Of a stretch of DNA of 6,878 nt, positions 1 through 6,503 are shown piece by piece. Positions within the stretch are counted from its first letter, which is position 1. Every line of letters begins with the position of its first letter. Location: the NCBI GenBank assembly GCA_022572865.1, contig JACZVB010000072.1, positions 1 to 6,878 of the forward strand. The letters are read 5' to 3'. A model generated the notes under the pieces. It was given only the letters and a program-made list of their open reading frames with translations, was not told where the DNA came from and did not search any database. Origin of the DNA: Chloroflexota bacterium. GTDB taxonomy: Bacteria > Chloroflexota > Dehalococcoidia > Plut-88900. A program made the position numbers and the translations under genes.

Positions 1-51
1 GAGGCCTTTTGGCGCTCTCCCATGCGGGCAACGCTGTCCGAGCTACGGCAG

Positions 52-1344
52 CTATCCGAGATTGTCAGGATAGTCCATGCCGATGTGCCCGGCATCCTCC
101 AGCCGCCTATACTCCTGTTCGGTAGTCCCCAGAAGCTCCTTATAGGCCCACTCGTTATGTTCTCCCAGCATGGGAGATGGAAAACGGATGCGGTTGGGGG
201 TCTCGGCCATCTTCCACATCATGCCGGGATACAGGTGAGTGCCGGTGGCGGGCTGGGTAAGCTCCTCGAAATAGCCCCGAGAGCGCATCTGTGAGTCCGC
301 GAAGAGCTCCCCCTGGTCATAAACCGGGGCCGCCGGAACCCCGTTTGCCTGCAACAGGTGCATGAGCTGAATATGGTCCCGATCCCGCGTCCACTCCGCC
401 AGGTGGCTGTCTATCTCGTCCTGGAGCCGGTATCTGCCCAGCACCGTGGCCAGGGCCGGGGCCCGGGTCCATTCCGGATCGTCCATGACCTGGCGCAGGC
501 CTTCCCACTCCTCGTCAGTCCCTATCGATATGACCAGCCAGTTGTCCAGACCCTTGCAAGGATAACATCCCTGGGGCGCACGGGACGGGTGGCCGTTGCC
601 CAGGGGCCCCTGGACCCGCCGATTCATGACGTAGTCCATTATCGCCTCTCCGACATAGGAGACCGTCGCCTCCGCCGTTGGGACCTCTATCAGCTGGCCC
701 TCTCCGGTATTTCTTCGGTGACACAGGGCCGCCACGATGGCGAACGCCGCGGTGACTCCCCCGATGGCATCGCTCAGAAAGGTAGAACCCTTTGTGTAGG
801 TGGGGGCGTCCTTATACCCCCGAATCCAGGTATGGCCCGCCACCGACTCCATGTGGGTCCCGAAGGCCCTGTAGTTTGCGTACGGGCCGCTGAGCCCGAA
901 GGCCGGCGCCCGGGCCAGTATTATGTCGGGCTTGACCTCCTTTAGCATCCCGTAGGGTACTCCCAGCTTGTCGTAGGTCTGGGGCACGTTGTTCTCGATC
1001 ACCACATCGGAGATACTGACCAGCCGGAGAAACATCTCCATGCAGTCGGGGTTGGGAAGGTCTGAGGTCATACTTAACTTGTTCCTGCCATGGAGCTGGA
1101 AGAGGACGTTGCGATTCCAGTGGCGGTCTCCCGGATCGCCGCCTGGATAATCGTTGGTGTAGTTGGTGATACCTCTTTTGATGGGACGGACGCCCGGGGC
1201 CCGGGTCATGGGCTGGAATACCTGCAAGGGCTCGACGCGAATGACCTCGGCCCCCCAATCGGCCAGAAGCTGGGCGCAGAAGGGGCCCACCCATACCAGG
1301 GTCTGGTCTACGACTCGCACGCCCTCCAGAGGCAGGTTTCCCAT
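52..1344 (-). CDS. CaiB/BaiF (family III) CoA-transferase, catalytic Asp present
   Basis: The 430-residue protein is a family III CoA-transferase, an enzyme class that moves CoA between carboxylic acids through aspartyl-CoA thioester intermediates in the cytoplasm. The N-terminus has the family's CoA-binding start (GVRVVDQT, then GPFCAQLLADWGAEVIRVEP at about residues 20-39). LHGRNKLSMTSDL (about 84-96) matches the usual 'NRNK-S-LDL' element, and DVVIEN lies near 113-118. The stretch FLSDAIGGVTAA places the catalytic Asp at D192, followed by AALCHRRNTGEGQ. The region of about residues 43-80 is longer than usual, which explains the length above the typical ~400. The start codon sits inside the upstream gene's stop (TAATG) with no clear Shine-Dalgarno, so translation is probably coupled. 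The acid substrate cannot be deduced. The family assignment is firm; the reaction is known only at family level. Confidence 0.93.
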   Translation of the reverse strand: MGNLPLEGVRVVDQTLVWVGPFCAQLLADWGAEVIRVEPLQVFQPMTRAPGVRPIKRGITNYTNDYPGGDPGDRHWNRNVLFQLHGRNKLSMTSDLPNPDCMEMFLRLVSISDVVIENNVPQTYDKLGVPYGMLKEVKPDIILARAPAFGLSGPYANYRAFGTHMESVAGHTWIRGYKDAPTYTKGSTFLSDAIGGVTAAFAIVAALCHRRNTGEGQLIEVPTAEATVSYVGEAIMDYVMNRRVQGPLGNGHPSRAPQGCYPCKGLDNWLVISIGTDEEWEGLRQVMDDPEWTRAPALATVLGRYRLQDEIDSHLAEWTRDRDHIQLMHLLQANGVPAAPVYDQGELFADSQMRSRGYFEELTQPATGTHLYPGMMWKMAETPNRIRFPSPMLGEHNEWAYKELLGTTEQEYRRLEDAGHIGMDYPDNLG

Positions 1345-1346
1345 TA
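1342..1346 (-). other. TAATG stop/start overlap coupling the two CoA-transferase genes
   Basis: Read on the minus strand, the upstream CoA-transferase gene ends in TAA and the downstream gene begins with ATG, sharing one A (TAATG). The bases just upstream give no good Shine-Dalgarno. Terminating ribosomes probably re-initiate here, which would keep the two proteins in a related ratio. The overlap is seen directly; the coupling is inferred. Confidence 0.8.
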
Positions 1347-2567
1347 GATTACGCCCATCTGGCGCAGGCGGCTCAGGTCACTGAGGCTGTATCCCAGCAG
1401 GCCGCAATAAATATGTGTGTTGTGCTGTCCCAGGGTGGGAGCGGGCCTCCTTACCTGCCACGGAGTGGCCCCCATCAGAACCTGGCGTCCCGGGAATTCC
1501 GAAAGGCCTGAATCGACCCCTTCCACCCGGGTCCAGAGGCCTCTCGCCCTGAAGTGAGGGTCTTCCAGTACACCCGCCGAGTCGTATAGAGGCGCCGTCA
1601 GGATCCTGTGCTCTTGAGTCTTGGCCCACACCTCCCGCCGGGTACGCTGGTTCAGCCAGTCTCGGAGCCTCTGGTCCAGGGCCTGTACCCAGCCCAGGTC
1701 TTCTGAGGTCTCGGAGGTGACGACCACGGGACCCCGCGACGGCTCTGCGTCCTCCATCATCTCTATCAGTTTGGGCATCCGCTCCCTGGCCCGAACATCG
1801 ATGTATCCGTCCTTGCAGGGGTAGATACCGCCGAGATAGGATTCATGGGTGTCGAGACGGGAGAAGCGGTGGCCGGTATACTGATGATTCACCAGCATAG
1901 CCGTCTGCCGGTCAACGGAGCCGGCCTGAGTCTCCATGATAGATATGTCGATATGGTCACCGCTGCCGTCCCCCTGTTTTCTATACACCGCCGTGAGGGT
2001 GGCAACGGCCGCCATCTGGCCTGCGAAGTAGAGGCCGACATTTGCACCCAGCTTCACCGGCTCTCGCCCCGAGGTGCCGGTGAAGAGCATCGGCCCACCT
2101 ATGGCATATTCGATTATCTCGGTGGCCTTGTAGTCCCTATACGGTCCCGTCTGGCCGAAGTTGGAGATGGAGGTCATGACCAGGCCCGGCTTTAGCCGGG
2201 CCAAACTGGAGTAGGTAAGACCCAGCCGGTCCATCACCCCGGGCCGGAAATTTTCCACCACCACATCGGCCCACTTTGCCAGCTCTCCGAAGATCCTGGC
2301 CCCTGCGATTGTTTTGAGGTTGAGGGTGATTCCCACCTTGTTATGGTTAAGGTGCAGGAAGGCGCCGCTCTTCTCTAAATGGGGATGGTCCCGGAGAAAG
2401 GGCCCCAGCCTCCGCCCCGGGTCCCCCTGGCCGGGCCTCTCAACCTTGATCACCTCGGCCCCGTAATCGGCCAGCAGCCTGGTGCAGAAGGGCCCGGCCA
2501 CGTATCGGGTAAGGTCCAATACTTTTACATGGCCCAGGGCCTGTCGGTTAGCGATATTAGTATCCAT
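1344..2567 (-). CDS. CaiB/BaiF-like CoA-transferase family protein lacking the canonical catalytic Asp
   Basis: This 407-residue protein has the normal family III length and fold markers: GHVKVLDLTRYVAGPFCTRL (12-31), DYGAEVIKVE (34-43), NHNKVGITLNL (74-84), DVVVENFRPGVMDRLGL (101-117) and FGQTGPY (137-143). Aligned without gaps to its neighbour through the following 'AAL-x-R...G-G' segment, the catalytic-Asp position is Leu179 (in NVGLYFAGQMAA). It may therefore be inactive as a transferase, a partner subunit, or a member of a subfamily with different chemistry. The frame stays open upstream to about 3140, but that part lies antisense to the LLM gene and looks non-coding. The ATG at 2567 gives the family-typical N-terminus and lies downstream of a good promoter. 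AAGG abuts this ATG, too close for a standard Shine-Dalgarno. It is the first gene of a two-gene unit. Confidence 0.92.
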   Translation of the reverse strand: MDTNIANRQALGHVKVLDLTRYVAGPFCTRLLADYGAEVIKVERPGQGDPGRRLGPFLRDHPHLEKSGAFLHLNHNKVGITLNLKTIAGARIFGELAKWADVVVENFRPGVMDRLGLTYSSLARLKPGLVMTSISNFGQTGPYRDYKATEIIEYAIGGPMLFTGTSGREPVKLGANVGLYFAGQMAAVATLTAVYRKQGDGSGDHIDISIMETQAGSVDRQTAMLVNHQYTGHRFSRLDTHESYLGGIYPCKDGYIDVRARERMPKLIEMMEDAEPSRGPVVVTSETSEDLGWVQALDQRLRDWLNQRTRREVWAKTQEHRILTAPLYDSAGVLEDPHFRARGLWTRVEGVDSGLSEFPGRQVLMGATPWQVRRPAPTLGQHNTHIYCGLLGYSLSDLSRLRQMGVI

Positions 2568-2616
2568 CCTTAAATTTGGCCTGGCGTTTCCATCTGAACT
2601 GGGAACACAGGAGTTA

Positions 2617-2645
2617 AATATAGCCCCGACGTGTATCTCAGGCAA
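2617..2645 (-). promoter_or_regulatory. Predicted sigma70-type promoter for the CoA-transferase pair
   Basis: On the minus strand TTGCCT (2645-2640, 4/6 to TTGACA) is followed by exactly 17 bases and then TATATT (2622-2617, 5/6 to TATAAT). Transcription would start near 2610, giving a leader of about 43 nt before the ATG at 2567. Position, spacing and AT-rich -10 all fit; no experimental support is available. Confidence 0.5.
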
Positions 2646-2663
2646 GAGGCGAGAGGAGGAGAA

Positions 2664-2692
2664 TTGACTTTCCCAGCCTCCAGGATTAAGGT
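2664..2692 (+). promoter_or_regulatory. Possible divergent promoter for the LLM oxidoreductase (weak)
   Basis: TTGACT (2664-2669) is a 5/6 match to the -35 hexamer. At a 17-base spacer it is followed only by TAAGGT (3/6), so the -10 is poor. It lies just 18 bases beyond the -35 of the opposing promoter, with a purine-rich stretch between them (about 2642-2663). The location is right for the plus-strand gene starting at 2737, but the call is tentative. Confidence 0.25.
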
Positions 2693-2736
2693 CGCGTCTG
2701 TTCGGGCTCAATTCTACAGGGGCAAGTGGGTTTTGC

Positions 2737-3669
2737 ATGGCCGAGATTAAGATCGGGTTCCAGTACAGCAGGCTGTACGACCTGGTCCCTATTCCCGAGT
2801 TTGCAAGGCTCGCCGAGGAGATGGGTCTGGACTCTGTCTGGCTGCCCGAGGGCCTGGTAAACGAGGTCCCTGCCCTGGACATCCTGATGGGCATGAGCGG
2901 ATTCATACACCACACCCACAGTATCACCATAGGGGCAAGCGTCGTGCTGCTTCCACTGAGAAATCCGGTCGTCCTGGCAAAGGAGGTGTCGACCCTGGAC
3001 CTGCTCTCAGGCGGAAGGGTGGTGCTGGGGATCGGGGCAGGAGGCCCTCCCGACTCCAATCCGGCCTCCTTCCAGGCCTGCGGAGTAAGCATGAGGGAGC
3101 GGGGCGCCCGTACCGACGAGGCCCTGGAGATAATGACCAAGCTGTGGAGCGGTGCCCCGGTTAGCCACCAGGGCAGGTTCTACAACTTCCAGGACATCGT
3201 GATGGAGCCCCGCCCAGCCCAAAGGCCTCATCCGCCTATCTGGGCCGGAGGCGCCTCTGATGGGATGCTCCGGAGAGCGGCCCGCTGGTGCGATGGGTTT
3301 GTGCCGGTAGGCGTGAATCCTGAGGAGTATGGCGCGCTTTGGGACCGGATACAGCGCTACGGGGAGACGTACCAGAGAGACACCGCCGGCATGACCAAGG
3401 CGGTCCACCTGTTTTACCGCATCGGTGATAGCCGGGAGGAGGCCCGACGGACCGGCGAGGAGGTGCTGAACAGGCGGAGGGGGTTCGATTTGACCCTGGC
3501 CGACGATGACAGGTATGCCTTCGGCACGGCCGGGGACTGCATGCGGACGGTCGAGAGGTTCGTGGATGCGGGAATCACCCATTTCATCTTCAACGCCCTG
3601 GTCCCCGATGCCGAGGTCATGGGCCAGGTGGAACGGCTGGTGGAGGAGATAGTCCCCTATTTTAAGTAG
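2737..3669 (+). CDS. LLM-class (luciferase-like) flavin/F420-dependent oxidoreductase
   Basis: The 310-residue protein belongs to the bacterial luciferase-like TIM-barrel superfamily, whose members use FMN or reduced F420 for monooxygenation or hydride transfer in the cytoplasm. Family landmarks appear in order: FARLAEEMGLDSVWLPEG (22-39), SVVLLPLRNPVVLAKE (68-83), LDLLSGGRVVLGIGAGG (87-103), IMTKLWSG with the following GRFYNF (132-151), RPHPPIWAGGASDGMLRRAA (163-182) and a C-terminal GTAGDCMRTVERFVDAGITH region (263-282). The length is typical of F420-dependent members, but F420 versus FMN use cannot be decided by eye. The gene is divergent from the CoA-transferase pair and convergent with the phosphotriesterase-like gene, so it is probably transcribed alone. 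The ribosome-binding site is weak (a GTGGG ending 6 nt before ATG). The ORF is intact and the substrate unknown. Confidence 0.93.
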   Translation: MAEIKIGFQYSRLYDLVPIPEFARLAEEMGLDSVWLPEGLVNEVPALDILMGMSGFIHHTHSITIGASVVLLPLRNPVVLAKEVSTLDLLSGGRVVLGIGAGGPPDSNPASFQACGVSMRERGARTDEALEIMTKLWSGAPVSHQGRFYNFQDIVMEPRPAQRPHPPIWAGGASDGMLRRAARWCDGFVPVGVNPEEYGALWDRIQRYGETYQRDTAGMTKAVHLFYRIGDSREEARRTGEEVLNRRRGFDLTLADDDRYAFGTAGDCMRTVERFVDAGITHFIFNALVPDAEVMGQVERLVEEIVPYFK

Positions 3670-3723
3670 CCAATGATGCTAGGCCACGCAGCGTTCACAA
3701 CCGGCTCCAGGGCAACTATTGCA

Positions 3724-3862
3724 TGTCATTCCGACCCCGCCCTGAGCCTGCCGAAGGGTCGGGGGAGGAATCTGGGGCGGGGCCCTTCCCTTCTCTCTAT
3801 AGGAATTGCCTCCCCACCCCAGATTCTTCGTCCCCCGTCGGGTCGGGGAACTCAGAATGACA
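3724..3862. repeat. 139-bp imperfect palindromic intergenic repeat (REP/MITE-like)
   Basis: The ends form an inverted repeat: TGTCATTCCGA (3724-3734) pairs with TCAGAATGACA (3852-3862) with one mismatch. Inside lie a second pair, GAATCTGGGG (3768-3777) and CCCCAGATTC (3817-3826), and a local hairpin, CCGACCC (3731-3737) with GGGTCGG (3756-3762). Another GGGTCGG sits at 3840-3846 and can pair with the left arm instead. No ORF of substance and no obvious flanking target duplication were seen. It fills the gap between two convergent genes, where its RNA would fold strongly on either strand, so it may also help end transcription. A partial copy occurs near 4980-5002. Confidence 0.8.
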
Positions 3863-3937
3863 GACTAACTCGCCCCGCACTTTGTAGCGTGGGCCCGGCA
3901 GGCTATCACCAAAGGTTAATAACCCGAGTCCAGCTTC

Positions 3938-4942
3938 CTAAAAGGCAAGTAGCCTCTGAGGGTTGGTCACCGTTATCTGCCGGACAACATCCTCGCTTAC
4001 GCCCATTTTCACCAGCTTCGGGATGAACTCCCTGTGCAAAAACCCTAAATCCACCCCTTCGAACTTAAAGATGTCCTTCTCCATGGGAGGTCGGGTCACC
4101 TCGATGCTCCACCGGTCATGAGAAAGGAGGAGCTGTTTTTCATAGCCCAGGGCCACCAGGCCGACCACCATCCCTGCGATGACGTCCAGGGAAACCCCCC
4201 AATTCAGTCCTATGGTATCGAAACCTATGGCACAGCCCCGTTTCAACAGGTCCACCAAGTAGTCTAAGTTTGCTGTGCCCGTTACGTGTCCAATGATACA
4301 GCGGGAAGGGTCGGCTCCCTCCTCTTCGAGGATATCCAGCTGTTTCGACCCTATATTGATGAAGTCCCAGTCCGAGGCGTGGGTGTGCGTGGTGATGGCC
4401 ACCCCCAGCTTTTTCTGCACCCTGGCCGCCGCCCTGAAGGCCCGCTCCTTAGAGGCCGCAATCCTGCCCTCCCCATCTTCCGAGGTGCCAGGCGCCATCT
4501 CTATTTGGCTGGGGCCGCTGCCCACCTTTATGACCCCGCACTTGACGCCCGTGCCCACCACCCCCTCGGTTATCTCCCGATGGAAGAACTCCTCCATGGC
4601 ATCTATATCCCGCAGCTGCCAGTAATAAGGGAACCCCCACACCCCGAATATGCCCGTCGATGCAATGATATGGACCCCGCTGCGTTTTGATATCTCTACA
4701 TCGAACTCGATGTCCCGTCCTAAATCGAAGGGAGCCGCATCCAGCAGGCCGGATACGCCGTACAGGTCTTTGACGGTCTTCAGCTCATCGGCGGCCAGTT
4801 GCAGGGCCGCCTCCCTATCGTAGGCGCTCTTATGATCAACCTCGGCGCCCTGCAGGCTGTAAATGGTGTGCTCATGAGGAAGGATGGCGCCCAGCTCCTC
4901 GGGCCTCTTGTCTCCCAGAACGGTTCGAATCAACATCGACAT
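3938..4942 (-). CDS. Phosphotriesterase-family metal-dependent hydrolase
   Basis: The 334-residue protein is a phosphotriesterase (PTE)/PTE-like lactonase family member of the amidohydrolase superfamily, with a binuclear-metal TIM barrel. All six expected metal ligands are present in order: H23 and H25 (LPHEH), bridging lysine K139 (GVIKVG), H186 (ITTHTH), H219 (IIGHVTG) and D276 (LLSHDRW). The C-terminal NPQRLLAF is the family's usual ending, and the length is normal. Known relatives hydrolyse lactones, phosphotriesters or other esters; which applies here cannot be told. An AAGGA Shine-Dalgarno (4957-4953) lies 10 nt before the ATG at 4942, supporting that start; a second ATG two codons later is possible. 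It follows the amidase gene after 139 nt of non-coding sequence, so it may share its transcript or have its own promoter. It converges on the LLM gene. Confidence 0.93.
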   Translation of the reverse strand: MSMLIRTVLGDKRPEELGAILPHEHTIYSLQGAEVDHKSAYDREAALQLAADELKTVKDLYGVSGLLDAAPFDLGRDIEFDVEISKRSGVHIIASTGIFGVWGFPYYWQLRDIDAMEEFFHREITEGVVGTGVKCGVIKVGSGPSQIEMAPGTSEDGEGRIAASKERAFRAAARVQKKLGVAITTHTHASDWDFINIGSKQLDILEEEGADPSRCIIGHVTGTANLDYLVDLLKRGCAIGFDTIGLNWGVSLDVIAGMVVGLVALGYEKQLLLSHDRWSIEVTRPPMEKDIFKFEGVDLGFLHREFIPKLVKMGVSEDVVRQITVTNPQRLLAF

Positions 4943-4979
4943 ATATTCCCTGTCCTTGGCTTGCCTAGATCGGGCCAGC

Positions 4980-5002
4980 TCGGGGCTCCTCAGAATGACA
5001 GA
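4980..5002. repeat. Solo end of the palindromic repeat
   Basis: TCGGGG, three bases, then CTCAGAATGACAGA (4989-5002) matches the right end of the 139-bp palindrome (TCGGGG, two bases, then CTCAGAATGACAGA, 3843-3864) in the same orientation. The opposite TGTCATTC arm is not found in this gap. It looks like a truncated or decayed copy lying between the amidase and phosphotriesterase-like genes. Confidence 0.6.
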
Positions 5003-5015
5003 TTTGGCTTCATTC

Positions 5016-5025
5016 GGGGGGGGGG
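5016..5025. repeat. G10 homopolymer run in intergenic DNA
   Basis: Ten consecutive G on the plus strand (C10 on the coding strand of both neighbours) lie between the amidase stop and the phosphotriesterase-like start. Such tracts vary in length by replication slippage and are prone to sequencing or assembly error. It is outside any coding region, so any effect would be on expression. Confidence 0.85.
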
Positions 5026-5081
5026 CAATACGAAAACCAACGCCCTTAATTTACCCCTACCAATCCCACATATCGGCCCTG

Positions 5082-6485
5082 CTAGATCGGTGGACGCCTA
5101 CGGTCCCCCTGGCAGGACTCCAGGGCCTTTGCCACTTTAAGGAGGGTGTGCTCGTCGAAGTGTCTTCCCACCAGCTGCACCCCGATGGGCAGCCCCTCTG
5201 AGCTCCAGCCAAATGGGACCGACATGGCGGGAGAGCCCGTCAGGTCCCAGGGCACGGTGCTCCGCAGGCTGTGGCGTCCCGGCAACGTCTGCCCCTCTAT
5301 GATGAACTCCGTTTGCCCCTTGGGAAAGGCGGGCATGGGCACCGTGGGACAGAGGAAGAGGTCATAGCGGGTGAAATACTCCGCCACCCCCCACCTTAGC
5401 GCCTCCCATTCGAAGGTGGCCTGGAGGTACTCGTCAAACTCCTTGGGCGGGCTGTCCACGTAGCGCTGGCGAAGCAGCGGCGTCAGGTCCGACTCCCGGC
5501 CCGAGACGATGGCCGATAGGTACAGGCTGCCCTCAGTGACGTATATCACCGACGATATCAGGCCCGCGTCGTTCTCCTTAAGCGCCGGTATCTCCACCGG
5601 CTCAACCTCCAGGCCCAAGCCCGAAAGAGCATCGGCCGCGCTCCTCACCACCTCCTGGACCTCCTTCTCCACGAAAGTGCCCCCGGTGGGACTCCATCCT
5701 ATCTTCAGCCTGGGAAGCGGGCCGTCGAGGGCGGTGTAGTCGGGCACCGGGACCGGAGGCGCGTAGATATCCACTCCGTCGGGCCCTGCCAGTATCGAGA
5801 GCCCCAACGCCACATCCTGCACCGTCCGGGCTATGGGCCCGGCGTGGGTGGCCCTCAGAAGGGTCTGAGGCTGGATGCCGGTGAAGGCCACCCGCCCCAG
5901 GGTGGGTTTCAGCCCCGCAAGGCCACAGAAGCTGGACGGCTGCCTTATCGACCCGCCCAGGTCGGTGCCAACGCCCAGAGGCGAGAGGCCGGTGACTATG
6001 GCCGCCGCCTCTCCCCCGCTGGAACCGCCCGTGGTCCGTTCCAGATTCCAGGGATTGTGGGTCGGGCCGAAGACCAGGTTATCCGTCTCCCACCAGAGGG
6101 CGAACTCGGGCAGGTTGGTCTTGCCGAGCAATATCCCGCCCGCGCCCTTAAGCCGCTTGTAGACCGTTGCGTCTTGCCGTGAGATGAAGTCTGCGAAGAG
6201 CCTGGACCCCTGGGTGGTGCGCATCCCCGATACCTCTACGCAGTCCTTCAGGGTGTAGGGCACCCCGTGAAGAGGGCCAAGGTCACCGCCCCGCATCACC
6301 GCCCCCTCCGCCTCCTTAGCCCTGTCCCTGGCGTCCTCAGCAAAGGTGACTATGGCGTTGAGCCTGGGGTTCAGGGCATCTATACGGTCCAGGTGGGCCT
6401 GGACCACCTCCACCGGCGAGAGCGCCTTTGAGTGTATCTTCTCGGCCAGGTCAGAGGCGGAGGCGTAGTATATCTCCTCGTTCAT
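5082..6485 (-). CDS. Amidase-signature family hydrolase (stand-alone GatA-like amidase)
   Basis: The 467-residue protein is an amidase-signature enzyme, a cytoplasmic hydrolase of carboxamide (C-N) bonds using a Ser-cisSer-Lys triad. The triad is intact: K80 (PYTLKDCV), S155 (TTGGSSGGEAAA) and nucleophile S179 (GTDLGGSIRQPSSFCG, about 173-188). LHGVPYTLKD, GKTNLPEFA and the C-terminal GSPAMSVPFG...GLPIGVQLVG are standard family elements. The length is typical. It resembles GatA, but no gatB or gatC lies in the window, and it sits among catabolic genes, so a free-standing amidase is more likely than a tRNA amidotransferase subunit. A strong AAGGAG 10 nt upstream fixes the start. It follows the FAD oxidoreductase gene after 18 nt, so the two are almost certainly co-transcribed. 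The natural amide substrate is unknown. Confidence 0.95.
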   Translation of the reverse strand: MNEEIYYASASDLAEKIHSKALSPVEVVQAHLDRIDALNPRLNAIVTFAEDARDRAKEAEGAVMRGGDLGPLHGVPYTLKDCVEVSGMRTTQGSRLFADFISRQDATVYKRLKGAGGILLGKTNLPEFALWWETDNLVFGPTHNPWNLERTTGGSSGGEAAAIVTGLSPLGVGTDLGGSIRQPSSFCGLAGLKPTLGRVAFTGIQPQTLLRATHAGPIARTVQDVALGLSILAGPDGVDIYAPPVPVPDYTALDGPLPRLKIGWSPTGGTFVEKEVQEVVRSAADALSGLGLEVEPVEIPALKENDAGLISSVIYVTEGSLYLSAIVSGRESDLTPLLRQRYVDSPPKEFDEYLQATFEWEALRWGVAEYFTRYDLFLCPTVPMPAFPKGQTEFIIEGQTLPGRHSLRSTVPWDLTGSPAMSVPFGWSSEGLPIGVQLVGRHFDEHTLLKVAKALESCQGDRRRPPI

Positions 6486-6495
6486 AGCGATTAGT

Positions 6496-6501
6496 CTCCT
6501 T
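6496..6501 (-). promoter_or_regulatory. Shine-Dalgarno AAGGAG of the amidase gene
   Basis: AAGGAG on the minus strand lies 10 nt before the ATG at 6485 and just after the TGA of the upstream gene. It is the clearest ribosome-binding site in the window and confirms the amidase start. Confidence 0.75.
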
Positions 6502-6503
6502 GG

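Noticed and set aside
1..51. Possible start of a further minus-strand gene (ATG at 23-21, reading MGERQKA to the edge)
   Set aside because: Only seven codons are visible, with no Shine-Dalgarno. It could be the next gene of the unit, but nothing supports the call.
358..945. Long open frames opposite the coding strands (e.g. 358-945 plus, 3007-3582 minus, 5844-6182 plus)
   Set aside because: All lie antisense to strongly supported enzymes, show no recognisable motifs, and are expected by-products of GC-rich codon usage.
456..1207. Exact 14-base repeat CCGGGGCCCGGGTC at 456-469 and 1194-1207
   Set aside because: Both copies encode the same short peptide (TRAP) in the same gene with GC-rich codons; coincidence of codon choice is the simplest explanation.
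2568..3140. 191-codon N-terminal extension of the second CoA-transferase frame
   Set aside because: It lies antisense to the LLM gene over 2737-3140, has no family similarity, and precedes both a good promoter and a family-typical N-terminus starting at 2567.
3914..3924. Small palindrome GGTTAATAACC just after the phosphotriesterase-like stop
   Set aside because: The loop is a single base and there is no following T run, so it is not a credible terminator; no regulator or target is apparent.
4965..5090. CTAGATCGG occurring twice (4965-4973 and 5082-5090)
   Set aside because: Nine bases, one copy overlapping a stop codon; too short to separate from chance.
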